Of a DNA stretch of 5,652 nucleotides, positions 1 to 5,652 are shown in pieces (the stretch's first letter is position 1; every line of letters begins with the position of its first letter). The translations under genes were made by a program, and so were the position numbers. The DNA is taken from contig CAMGCN010000081.1 of assembly GCA_946040935.1 (NCBI GenBank), positions 1 to 5,652 on the forward strand, written 5' to 3'. The notes beneath the pieces were generated by a model. It made no database searches and was not told the DNA's origin. It worked only from the letters and a program-made list of their open reading frames with translations. The stretch comes from an uncultured Clostridia bacterium (GTDB lineage: Bacteria; Bacillota; Clostridia; Oscillospirales; CAG-272).

Positions 1-102
1 ATGTTCATAAGCATCAATAGATTTATATGATATTCTCTTTACAAGCACTCCGCCCGGCAAATCCTCTTGTTTCAAATCCTTATCAGATAAAACAATGTGC
101 AT
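1..102 (-). CDS. Unrecognised protein, N-terminal 34 residues only (partial, runs off window)
   Basis: The frame opens with ATG at 102-100 and stays open for exactly 34 codons to the window edge. A good ribosome binding site, GAGGTG (113-108), lies 5 nt before the ATG and overlaps the stop codon of the upstream glycosyltransferase. Only 9 nt separate the two genes, so this is very probably the next gene of the same operon. The visible protein begins MHIVLSDKDLKQ and continues with a Gly-Gly turn at residues 17-18 and a mixed polar stretch ending DAYEH. It has no signal peptide, membrane segment or Rossmann-type glycine motif. I do not recognise the family. Its position suggests another glycan-assembly or modification enzyme, but that is inference only. 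Confidence 0.72.
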   Translation of the reverse strand, partial: MHIVLSDKDLKQEDLPGGVLVKRISYKSIDAYEH

Positions 103-111
103 ATTTTCACC

Positions 112-1263
112 TCAATTACCTATCAGATTTTCATAATCCTTTCTTTGGTTCTCAAGCATAACCGTTCTGTCATACAGTTCCTTTGTCCTTTGGTAGGCGC
201 GTATTCCGAGTTCTTTGACTTTTTCGGGGTTTTCTCTTACCTCCCGCATTGCTTTGGCAAGCTCCTCTGTGCTTTTCGGTGCTATATGTACCGATGAAAT
301 CCCGTCTTCCATAACCTCGGAAGCTCCCGGAATTTTTGTAGTTATTACCGGAACGCCCAATGCGCCTGCTTCCTGAATAACCATTCCGAAGCCTTCCCTG
401 TATGTCGGATGCACAAGAACATCCATTGCACAATAATATCTGCACATCTGATTTACGTCCGCCATACCTGCAAAAACAACATTTTCAGAGGTCTTTGCCC
501 ATAATGTAAGCTCTTTGTCAATGCCGCAGTCATCATCGGCAGGGCCAACAATAAACAGTTTTGCCTTCAGCCCGTTTTGTGTAAGCTCACGGAAAGCCGC
601 AAACAGCTCGCCGCAGCCCTTGTCGGCGGAAATTCTTCCCGAAAAGCCGAATACAAAATCGCTGTCGGAAAGTCCGTACTTTTCTCTTATCTCCTTACGC
701 CACTCCTGCTTTCTTTCGATATCATATATTTGAGTATCCACCCCGATGGTGCCGCCCTTTCCGACCACGGTTGCTTTTTCAGACTTGTAAAGGCCCTCCG
801 AAACGGCAAAAGCCATATTTTGCGGACTTACCGCCCTTATGTCGGTGGAATTTCTGCATATCATCTTTTCGATAAACTTAAATATTTTCCGTGTTATACC
901 GCTTAAGCCGATATATCTGATTCCCCATTGGCAGTATAACCTTATCGGAACTCTGCAAAGCCTCGCCGCAATACTCGCATAGCAGGACGCGTTCGGAGTG
1001 GAATATTGCACCGCGTCGAATTTTTCCCGCCTGAATATCTTTATAAAATCAAATACCGACTTAAATCCCGAAAAGTCAACTCCTCTTGCCATCTTAACGG
1101 GAATAAAATGTATGTATTCGGGCAGTGACTTTTCAAATTCTTTGTCGGTATTACAAATCAGTGTAATATCATACCCGCATTTTCGGTACAGATATTCAGC
1201 CGTGGGAAGAACGAAGGTCTTAAGAGTAAGTGAGACGGTCGTGCATATGCAGATTTTTTTCAT
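112..1263 (-). CDS. GT4-family (GT-B fold) glycosyltransferase
   Basis: This 383-residue protein is a normal length for a retaining GT-B glycosyltransferase of the GT4 family, which transfers a sugar from a nucleotide donor to a growing lipid-linked or glycan acceptor at the cytoplasmic face of the membrane. The N-terminal acceptor domain starts MKKICICTTVS with a short beta strand. The C-terminal donor domain begins around residue 202 (FVFGFSGRISADKG, 203-216, the usual strand and Lys-Gly turn). The EX7E signature is clear: E290 and E298 in REGFGMVIQEAGALGVPVI. A cluster of this kind would use it to add the second sugar after the phosphoglycosyltransferase, much as PglA does in Campylobacter, but its donor and acceptor cannot be read from sequence. 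The ATG overlaps the stop of the aldolase-like gene by 4 bp (ATGA), and AAGG lies 7 nt upstream, so the two genes are translationally coupled. The reading frame is intact. Confidence 0.93.
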   Translation of the reverse strand: MKKICICTTVSLTLKTFVLPTAEYLYRKCGYDITLICNTDKEFEKSLPEYIHFIPVKMARGVDFSGFKSVFDFIKIFRREKFDAVQYSTPNASCYASIAARLCRVPIRLYCQWGIRYIGLSGITRKIFKFIEKMICRNSTDIRAVSPQNMAFAVSEGLYKSEKATVVGKGGTIGVDTQIYDIERKQEWRKEIREKYGLSDSDFVFGFSGRISADKGCGELFAAFRELTQNGLKAKLFIVGPADDDCGIDKELTLWAKTSENVVFAGMADVNQMCRYYCAMDVLVHPTYREGFGMVIQEAGALGVPVITTKIPGASEVMEDGISSVHIAPKSTEELAKAMREVRENPEKVKELGIRAYQRTKELYDRTVMLENQRKDYENLIGN

Positions 1264-2108
1264 GCTTTTGCCTTCTTCTTTTCTACAATCTCCGCCACTT
1301 TTTCTCTTATAATCGAAAGATTCTGCTGATACTGCTCCTCTGTATACTCGGAAACCTCCGCTTCCTTCAATCGGATATTCTTTACACCGTCAATAAAAAT
1401 ATTTTCAATTTCCGTAGGATCGCTCACAAGATTAGCGTCGCAAAAGCCTCTTGACAGTATAGCCGCAGTTGAGCCTAAATGATAATGCTCGGCGATAATG
1501 AGCTCCGCGGGAAGCATACCGTATCCTACCCTTGCGATTCCGCCGAAGCCGTACTTTATCCCCTTTTCGGCAAACTTTTTGCAAAGAGAGGATATTGTAT
1601 CATCACAAATTAGCTCAAACATAAAATCTTTATTATACGAAAGATGCAGGTCATTTAATCCTATATGTATTTCATCAATACCCGCAACCTCTAATATTTC
1701 ATCAATATTTGATACAGCTTCAGCGGTTTCAACTAAAAGCTGTACCTTCGCGCGGCCGCCGACATAATCTACAAAAGTCCTTACTTCTTCAGCCGTTTTG
1801 AACATGGGAAGCATAACGACATCCGCGCCTGCGGCTATGGTATCGTCAATCTCTTTTGCCGAGTCGCAGTACTCATCCGTCGCGGCATGAAGGGGATTTA
1901 CCCGCACAAGCAGCTGCGCTTTTGTAATATACGGTCGCAGATTTCTTATATCGTCAATCGTATGATGATTCTGAACAGTATCCATTCCGCCCTGGCGTTT
2001 GTCTTTTCCGATATACTCCATATCTATCCAGATACGGTCAACGCCGGCTTTTTGCGCTATCTGTGCGGTGACAGGATTATTTGTTATATACATAAGTGTA
2101 AGCGGCAT
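1260..2108 (-). CDS. HpcH/HpaI aldolase/citrate lyase-fold protein with altered active site
   Basis: This 282-residue protein fits the HpcH/HpaI/CitE TIM-barrel superfamily, whose members cleave or form C-C bonds using pyruvate or acyl-CoA enolates and a divalent metal. Visible landmarks are WIDMEY (27-32, family form iDgEH), LLVRVN with R69 (the enolate-binding Arg), GADVVMLPM (94-102), LVETAEAV with E127, and IHIGLNDL with D153. E127 and D153 match the two metal ligands. The family's catalytic His is replaced by Tyr (Y32), and the partner Asp seems to be Ala (A92) by ungapped comparison with E. coli HpcH. An extra segment of roughly ten residues (about 33-47) follows the Tyr, then NHHT (47-50). 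A charged, probably helical tail covers about 250-282. The ATG has AGGAG 7 nt upstream. It sits 20 bp after the acetyltransferase and overlaps the next gene by 4 bp. The fold is confident; the reaction is unknown, and a keto-acid or pyruvate-derived sugar precursor is only a guess. Confidence 0.88.
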   Translation of the reverse strand: MPLTLMYITNNPVTAQIAQKAGVDRIWIDMEYIGKDKRQGGMDTVQNHHTIDDIRNLRPYITKAQLLVRVNPLHAATDEYCDSAKEIDDTIAAGADVVMLPMFKTAEEVRTFVDYVGGRAKVQLLVETAEAVSNIDEILEVAGIDEIHIGLNDLHLSYNKDFMFELICDDTISSLCKKFAEKGIKYGFGGIARVGYGMLPAELIIAEHYHLGSTAAILSRGFCDANLVSDPTEIENIFIDGVKNIRLKEAEVSEYTEEQYQQNLSIIREKVAEIVEKKKAKA

Positions 2109-2128
2109 ATTCTAACTCCTATTACGAA

Positions 2129-2743
2129 TCACTTAGTTTTTACTGACGGCACTCCTATATATGTGCCCTTTTCGTCAATATTTTTAACAACCACCGCGCC
2201 TGCGCCGACCATACATTCGCCGCAGATCCGAATATTGTTGCTGACTGTCGCGCCTGCGCCTATCCATGTTTTCTGACCGACATGAACCGCGCCTGCCAGG
2301 TGCGCTCCGACCGCGATATGGGCAAAGTCCCCGATAACGCAGTCGTGGTCTACCGATGAAGCCGTGTTAATAATACAGCCGTCCCCTATCACTGCGTCTG
2401 TATTAATAACCGCGCCCGCCATAACCGCAGTTCCTTTGCCGATTTTCACCCTGCGGCTGATTACGGCGTTCGGGTGAATCAGGGAAACTATGCGGCACTC
2501 TTTTTCTTCAAGCATTTCGAAAATCTCTTTTCTTCGCACGGCGTTTCCTATTGCGACAAAGAAATCCCAAAGCTTGTATTTTTCCGTCATCTCGGATTTT
2601 CCTAAAACAGGAAAGCCGACGCATTCCTTTATACTGTCATTGTTATCAAAGAATACAATATTTTCATATCCGATTTTTAACGCGATATCGGCCGCGACCT
2701 TGCCGTGACCGCCCGCCCCTATGATAACTAAAGCTTTACTCAT
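2129..2743 (-). CDS. PglD/EpsM-like sugar O/N-acyltransferase (left-handed beta-helix)
   Basis: This 204-residue protein has the two-domain layout of PglD and EpsM. Residues 1 to about 90 form a Rossmann-like nucleotide-sugar domain with the hallmark IIGAGGHGKVAADIA (7-21) and a later FVAIGNAVRR (62-71). Residues from about 91 on form a hexapeptide-repeat beta-helix with many (I/V)G steps and the acetyl-CoA site. H133 in SSVDHDCVIGD matches the catalytic base of PglD. The expected reaction is acetylation of the 4-amino group of a UDP-4-amino-6-deoxy-GlcNAc, giving UDP-N,N'-diacetylbacillosamine, in the cytoplasm. Length is normal for the family and no key residue is missing. The ATG chosen overlaps the upstream stop by one base (TGATG). 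A TTG directly before it, at 2746-2744, would add one residue. It lies directly behind the phosphoglycosyltransferase that would use its product. Confidence 0.93.
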   Translation of the reverse strand: MSKALVIIGAGGHGKVAADIALKIGYENIVFFDNNDSIKECVGFPVLGKSEMTEKYKLWDFFVAIGNAVRRKEIFEMLEEKECRIVSLIHPNAVISRRVKIGKGTAVMAGAVINTDAVIGDGCIINTASSVDHDCVIGDFAHIAVGAHLAGAVHVGQKTWIGAGATVSNNIRICGECMVGAGAVVVKNIDEKGTYIGVPSVKTK

Positions 2744-3462
2744 CAAACTTTTGCTTCCTGTTTAGGTTGTTCTTCGTGTTTTTCCTGCCTTATTTTTGCA
2801 AGATTTCCCTCATGGTTGAGTTCAACACCCTCAACCTTGATAAAGGCTTTCTTGACAGTTAATAATATGATTTTTATATCGCCTAATAATGTGATATTGG
2901 CTATGTATTTCAAGTCCCAGGAAAACTTTTCTTCCCATGTTACGGCGTTTCTTCCGTTTATCTGTGCGAGTCCCGAAAGTCCCGGCCTTACATCGTGACG
3001 GTGGCGTTCCGCCTCGGTATAATAAGGCAAATATTCGGGTAAAAGCGGCCGCGGACCGATTATCGACATATCCCCCTTTAATATGTTAAAAAGCTCGGGC
3101 AGCTCGTCAAGGGAAGTGTGGCGAAGAAAATCACCGTAGCCTGTAAGTCTTTGCTCATCGGGCAAAAGCTTTCCGTACTCATCCTTTTCGCAGGTCATTG
3201 TACGGAACTTAATAAGCTTAAAAATCTTTTCATTGCCTGTTTTCGGGTTGATTTTTCCCGGGCGCTCCTGAACGAAAAAGGGATTTCCCTTCATCACTAT
3301 CGCACCGATAATTATCAGCGCAAGCAAAACAGGCGACAGCACCGTCACGGCCAAAAGCGAAAGAATAAAATCCATCGGGCGTTTTATGTGCCTTGCGTAA
3401 ATACCTGTTGAAAGGCTGACGCTTTTCTCCGCTTCGGCTTCTTTTATTAGAGTTTCAGGCAT
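2743..3462 (-). CDS. Monotopic phosphoglycosyltransferase (bacterial sugar transferase, PglC/EpsL-like)
   Basis: This 239-residue protein belongs to the small monotopic phosphoglycosyltransferase family, which moves a sugar-1-phosphate from a UDP-sugar to undecaprenyl phosphate and so starts glycan assembly at the inner membrane face. KRPMDF (27-32) leads into one hydrophobic reentrant segment (about 31-57), broken by S43-P44 as is typical. Further motifs are the glycine-rich FVQERPGK (63-70), KLIKFRTM (82-89), the catalytic Asp-Glu pair D119-E120 in SLDELPELFNILKGDMS, IGPRPLLPEY (135-144) and RPGLSGLAQINGR (159-171). It is longer than compact PglC (about 200 residues). It has about 25 extra polar residues at the N terminus and a charged Glu/Lys/Gln-rich tail from about 215. 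The start is well supported: AAGGAG (3476-3471) is 8 nt upstream and overlaps the preceding stop codon. The flanking aminotransferase and acetyltransferase suggest a diacetylbacillosamine-type UDP-sugar as substrate; this specificity is inferred. Confidence 0.95.
   Translation of the reverse strand: MPETLIKEAEAEKSVSLSTGIYARHIKRPMDFILSLLAVTVLSPVLLALIIIGAIVMKGNPFFVQERPGKINPKTGNEKIFKLIKFRTMTCEKDEYGKLLPDEQRLTGYGDFLRHTSLDELPELFNILKGDMSIIGPRPLLPEYLPYYTEAERHRHDVRPGLSGLAQINGRNAVTWEEKFSWDLKYIANITLLGDIKIILLTVKKAFIKVEGVELNHEGNLAKIRQEKHEEQPKQEAKV
2754..2759 (-). promoter_or_regulatory. Ribosome binding site of the acetyltransferase (start choice ambiguous)
   Basis: AGGAAG lies inside the last codons of the phosphoglycosyltransferase. 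It is 10 nt from the ATG at 2743 and 7 nt from the in-frame TTG at 2746. The spacing slightly favours TTG, while codon preference and the usual family start favour ATG. The two choices differ by a single residue. Confidence 0.6.
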
Positions 3463-3474
3463 GATTCACACTCC

Positions 3475-4698
3475 TTAAAAGCAGGATTTTATTATTTCGA
3501 TTATCTTATCCTGCTCATCGTTTGTCATTTTGTTGTCGCTGGGCAGGCAAAGTCCTCTTTGGAAAATATCCGCGCCGACATCGATTCCGCCTCCGGCTAT
3601 ATAGGCGTTTGTTCTCGCCCTGCCGTTTCCCTCTTTTGTCACAAAGGGATTCATTCGGTAAATAGGCTGCATATGCATGGGCTTCCAGATAGGTCTGCCC
3701 TCGGCGTTGTATTTTGCAAGAGTCTCTAAAATCTCGGTCGGGCAGGATTTGCCGCGCTCGCTTACATAGCACGCCTCGCTGTCGCTCCTCACCTGTTTGC
3801 ACATAGCGTCCTTATCGATAATAAGGCAGGAAAGCCAGAAATTAGGCTCGGACTTTGTTTTATCATACGGATTCATACTTACAGGTAAATCCTTTAGGCC
3901 GTCCTTATATCTGAAATAAATTTCCTTTTTCCGTCTGATATGCTCCTCTAAATAGGGATACTGACCTCTTACAACTCCCGCTATCACATTACTCATACGG
4001 TAGTTGTAGCCGACCTCCTCGTGGTTGTACCAGGGCGCCGCCTCACGGCTTTGGGTGGACCATTTTCTCGCCTTGTCCGCCGCCGCTTTATCGTCTGTTA
4101 AAAGCATACCGCCCGAAGAGCCTGTTATTATCTTATTTCCGTTATAAGAGATCGCGTTGTATTTTCCGAATGTGCCTGTTTGTCTTCCGTTATATGTAGC
4201 GCCGAGCGATTCCGCCGCGTCCTCTATGAGCACCGCTCCGTGTCTGTTACAGATTTCAAGTATCTCATCGAATTTCGCAGGCGTACCGTAAAGATTTGCC
4301 ACGATTACCAGCTTTGTATCGGGATAAAGCTCAAAAGCTTTTTCAAGAGCCAGGGGGTCCATATTCCAGGTGTCGTATTCCGTGTCGATAAACACAGGAG
4401 TCGCTTTTTCGTACATCACGGGATTAACCGTTGCCGAAAAGGTCATATCGGAACAGAAAACCGTATCTTTCTGCTTTACCCCGGCAAGCTTGACCGCAAG
4501 GTGCAAGGCGGCTGTGCCGCAGGAAAGTCCGACGGCGTATTTGCAGCCGACCTTTTCGCGGGCCAGCCTCTCCGCCTCGTTAATATTTTCTCCTACCGTT
4601 GACATCCAATTTGTCTCGTAAGCTTCCTTTATGTATTTCAGCTCATCGCCGTGCATAGTAGGAGAAGCAAGCCAAATTTTATTCTTAAAAGCCTCCAT
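3475..4698 (-). CDS. DegT/DnrJ/EryC1/StrS-family PLP sugar aminotransferase (PglE/EpsN-like)
   Basis: This 407-residue protein is a PLP-dependent nucleotide-sugar aminotransferase. The likely reaction is glutamate-dependent amination of a UDP-4-keto-6-deoxy-GlcNAc to the 4-amino sugar, in the cytoplasm. The PLP site is complete: GLSCGTAALHLA (57-68) for phosphate binding, D160 in IEDAAESLGA for the pyridine nitrogen, and the Schiff-base lysine K189 in SYNGNKIITGSSGG. GYNYRMSN (230-237) and RPIWKPMHMQP (335-345) are further family hallmarks, the last also seen in PglE/EpsN-type enzymes. It is about 20 residues longer than compact relatives, with extra sequence around 303-320 and 355-378. It is the first gene after the promoter near 4850. 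The ATG has AGAGGGA (4712-4706) at 7 nt. It is followed 12 bp later by the phosphoglycosyltransferase. The family is certain; the exact sugar is inferred from neighbours. Confidence 0.95.
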   Translation of the reverse strand: MEAFKNKIWLASPTMHGDELKYIKEAYETNWMSTVGENINEAERLAREKVGCKYAVGLSCGTAALHLAVKLAGVKQKDTVFCSDMTFSATVNPVMYEKATPVFIDTEYDTWNMDPLALEKAFELYPDTKLVIVANLYGTPAKFDEILEICNRHGAVLIEDAAESLGATYNGRQTGTFGKYNAISYNGNKIITGSSGGMLLTDDKAAADKARKWSTQSREAAPWYNHEEVGYNYRMSNVIAGVVRGQYPYLEEHIRRKKEIYFRYKDGLKDLPVSMNPYDKTKSEPNFWLSCLIIDKDAMCKQVRSDSEACYVSERGKSCPTEILETLAKYNAEGRPIWKPMHMQPIYRMNPFVTKEGNGRARTNAYIAGGGIDVGADIFQRGLCLPSDNKMTNDEQDKIIEIIKSCF

Positions 4699-4721
4699 TT
4701 AACAATCCCTCTTTAATCACT

Positions 4722-4759
4722 GAAAAAGCACATAAATATTAAAAAACTATGTGTCTTTC
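4722..4759 (-). other. Leader hairpin 2 (AU-rich, followed by a U-run)
   Basis: In the transcript, GAAAG-A-CACATA pairs with TATGTG-CTTTTTC across a 13-nt U/A-rich loop: core arms are 4748-4753 and 4729-4734, with a further AAAG/CTTT pairing beyond one bulged A. If only the six-base core forms, a CTTTTT run follows directly, giving a weak terminator-like shape 10 nt before the aminotransferase ribosome binding site. The stem is low in GC, so a role as attenuator is only a possibility. Confidence 0.35.
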
Positions 4760-4785
4760 GCCGTATGTTTTATTTTTAATATCGG

Positions 4786-4811
4786 CATTTCGGATTTGCT
4801 AAATCCAAATG
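4786..4811 (-). other. Leader hairpin 1
   Basis: The arms CATTTGGATTT and AAATCC-G-AAATG pair over 11 base pairs with one bulged G and a three-base AGC loop. It lies about 30 nt downstream of the predicted transcription start. A compact early hairpin in the leader of a polysaccharide operon could be a pause site or a recruitment element for a NusG-type antiterminator; nothing in the sequence proves this. Confidence 0.45.
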
Positions 4812-4847
4812 TTACACCATTCAAACAACTATATCAAATATATAAGA

Positions 4848-4876
4848 ATTTTACCACATTAATTATACATTGTCAA
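4848..4876 (-). promoter_or_regulatory. Sigma-A promoter of the aminotransferase operon
   Basis: On the minus strand, a perfect -35 box TTGACA (4876-4871) is followed by a 17-bp spacer and TAAAAT (4853-4848), five of six matches to the -10 consensus. TGG directly before the -10 box adds an extended -10 element. Transcription should start near 4841, leaving a leader of about 143 nt before the aminotransferase ATG. This is the only convincing promoter seen and would serve all downstream genes. Confidence 0.8.
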
Positions 4877-4880
4877 TGTA
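4866..4880. promoter_or_regulatory. Perfect 15-bp palindrome over the -35 box, candidate operator
   Basis: TACATTGTCAATGTA is a perfect inverted repeat with seven-base arms around one central base. It fully contains the -35 hexamer of the promoter. A dimeric repressor bound here would block RNA polymerase. No second copy was noticed in the window, and the cognate regulator is not present. Confidence 0.55.
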
Positions 4881-4954
4881 AAAGCACCGGTGAAGACAGA
4901 GCAAAATTACAAATAAAGGCAAAAAATTCCATCGAAATATAGCTTTACCGTTTC

Positions 4955-4989
4955 AAAAATGCCGACTTTTCTTTTACATCTGCCTCGGC
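4955..4989 (-). terminator. Weak candidate terminator after the partial glycosyltransferase
   Basis: GCCGA (4989-4985) can pair with TCGGC (4965-4961), followed by ATTTTT (4960-4955), starting 14 nt after the stop codon. The stem has only five pairs and the loop is 19 nt, so it is a poor terminator. A second short AU stem, ATTTC-GAT-GGAAT followed by TTTTT, sits near 4924-4939. Termination here is plausible because a fresh promoter follows. Confidence 0.3.
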
Positions 4990-5003
4990 TGTTTTCGGTT
5001 TAC

Positions 5004-5652
5004 TTACCTCTTGTCTGCGCTTGAGTCTATTGTCAGCTTATACAGCTCTTGCCACTTTCTCAATAAATCAGACATATTAAAATTCTCCAAAGCATAATCT
5101 CTGCACCTTTGCTGTACAGGGCAAAGACGTTCGGACTGATAACATTCCCTATTCTCGAAAACAAGCTCTTGTGCCGCATTGCCGGCGGCCTGCCAATCGC
5201 CTTTGGGAACGACGGCACCGCATCCCGGTCTTATTAATTCAGGCATTGCGGTAACATCGTATACTACCGCAGGCGTACCGCAGGCAAGAGCTTCAACAAT
5301 GACCTTTCCGAATGTCTCCTGGTATGACAAATGTAAAAGTACATCAGCTTTTTGATATAGCTTCACAAGATTTGCAATATTGTTTATCTCTCCGACTGAA
5401 AGAATATTATCCGGCAAAGAGATATCCCGCGGCATTTTTCCTACCGTTACGAAATCAAAGCCGTCATTATTTTTTGCAATGTTTATTATGTCGGAAAGGC
5501 CCTTTTCATCAGTCCATTCCTGGGCGACAGCCAAAATCGTCGGACGGCCGTTCGCTTCACGCGGAACGGGTGAAAAAGTATCCAAATCAATCCAGTTATA
5601 ACTTCTCACAAAATAAGCGTTTTCTTTCATAAAAGACTTTTTACACTCATTC
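5004..5652 (-). CDS. GT4-family glycosyltransferase, C-terminal part (5' end outside window)
   Basis: The frame is open from the window edge to TAA at 5006-5004 and gives 215 residues. An internal ATG at 5630 exists, but seven in-frame codons precede it up to the edge. The first motif (SYNWID-x-x-xF, the usual link between the two GT-B domains) lies just after it, so this is a fragment of a longer protein, not a complete small gene. The visible part is the donor-binding domain of a GT4 enzyme: TILAVAQEW, a DEKG turn (41-44 counted from that Met), KADVLLHLSYQETFGKVIVEA with the EX7E pair E105/E113, then CGTPAVVYDVTAMPELI. The ending is intact and has a typical helical tail. It is about 300 bp upstream of the next gene, behind a separate promoter, so it probably ends a preceding transcription unit or is joined to the operon only by read-through. 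The sugar specificity is unknown. Confidence 0.92.
   Translation of the reverse strand, partial: NECKKSFMKENAYFVRSYNWIDLDTFSPVPREANGRPTILAVAQEWTDEKGLSDIINIAKNNDGFDFVTVGKMPRDISLPDNILSVGEINNIANLVKLYQKADVLLHLSYQETFGKVIVEALACGTPAVVYDVTAMPELIRPGCGAVVPKGDWQAAGNAAQELVFENRECYQSERLCPVQQRCRDYALENFNMSDLLRKWQELYKLTIDSSADKR

Larger units (their letters stand above)
4699..5003. other. 305-bp AT-rich intergenic regulatory region
   Basis: This gap separates the partial glycosyltransferase from the operon that starts with the aminotransferase. It is clearly richer in A and T than the flanking genes, and I find no credible gene in it on either strand. In minus-strand order it holds a weak terminator-like stem, a palindrome, a strong promoter, a leader of about 143 nt with two predicted hairpins, and the aminotransferase ribosome binding site. 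It is the only gap longer than 20 bp in the window. Confidence 0.85.

Noticed and set aside
97..2276. Several plus-strand open frames of 60-130 codons opposite the minus-strand genes
   Set aside because: They lie antisense to proteins with clear family motifs, lack ribosome binding sites, and their translations look like antisense shadows rich in Ser, Phe, Pro and His.
3515..3802. A 95-codon minus-strand frame inside the aminotransferase gene
   Set aside because: It overlaps the conserved aminotransferase C-terminal domain in another frame, and its Arg/Gln-rich translation resembles no protein.
4747..4788. A 13-codon open frame in the leader (begins MPILKIK) as a possible leader peptide
   Set aside because: It has no ribosome binding site, its ATG is buried in leader hairpin 1, and its composition is not dominated by one regulatory amino acid.
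4862..4876. TTGACA followed by TATAAT only 3 nt later on the minus strand
   Set aside because: The spacing is far too short for a sigma-A promoter. The same TTGACA has a proper TAAAAT partner at 17 bp, while the TATAAT has only CCGGTG at its own -35 position.
5004..5630. Reading the upstream glycosyltransferase as a complete 208-residue protein starting at 5630
   Set aside because: The frame stays open to the window edge, no convincing ribosome binding site precedes that ATG, and the visible part is only the donor half of a GT-B enzyme.
1..5652. Mobile elements, tRNA or rRNA genes, CRISPR arrays, attachment sites
   Set aside because: I saw no transposase or integrase motif, no cloverleaf-like sequence, no regularly spaced direct repeats and no terminal inverted repeats.

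Overview
This window is a piece of a surface-polysaccharide or glycan biosynthesis locus, read entirely from the minus strand. Transcription therefore runs from the high-coordinate end to the low-coordinate end. Strong AGGAG-type ribosome binding sites, a consensus sigma-A promoter, mid-range base composition with an AT-rich intergenic gap, and the style of the proteins all suggest a low-to-mid GC Firmicute, most likely a gut-type Clostridia such as Lachnospiraceae or Oscillospiraceae. The taxon is an inference; no marker gene is present.

Layout in transcription order. (1) 5652-5004: the C-terminal part of a GT4-type glycosyltransferase whose start lies outside the window. (2) 5003-4699: a 305-bp AT-rich gap with a weak possible terminator, a very good sigma-A promoter (TTGACA, 17 bp, TAAAAT, with an extended -10 TG), a perfect 15-bp palindrome covering the -35 box, and a leader of about 143 nt with two predicted hairpins. 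(3) 4698-3475: a PLP-dependent DegT/DnrJ/EryC1 sugar aminotransferase (PglE/EpsN-like). (4) 3462-2743: a monotopic phosphoglycosyltransferase (PglC/EpsL-like). (5) 2743-2129: a left-handed beta-helix sugar N-acetyltransferase (PglD/EpsM-like). (6) 2108-1260: an HpcH/HpaI aldolase-fold protein in which the usual catalytic His/Asp pair appears to be replaced. (7) 1263-112: a second GT4 glycosyltransferase. (8) 102-1: the first 34 codons of an unrecognised gene that runs off the window.

Genes 3 to 8 are spaced by -4 to +20 bp, each with its own ribosome binding site, and should form one operon driven from the promoter near 4850. The aminotransferase, acetyltransferase and phosphoglycosyltransferase match the last three steps that make an N,N'-diacetylbacillosamine-type sugar and load it onto undecaprenyl phosphate. 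The GT4 enzyme would then add the next sugar. The first enzyme of that route, a UDP-GlcNAc 4,6-dehydratase, is not in the window. The aldolase-fold protein has no assigned step in this pathway and is the most interesting gene here.
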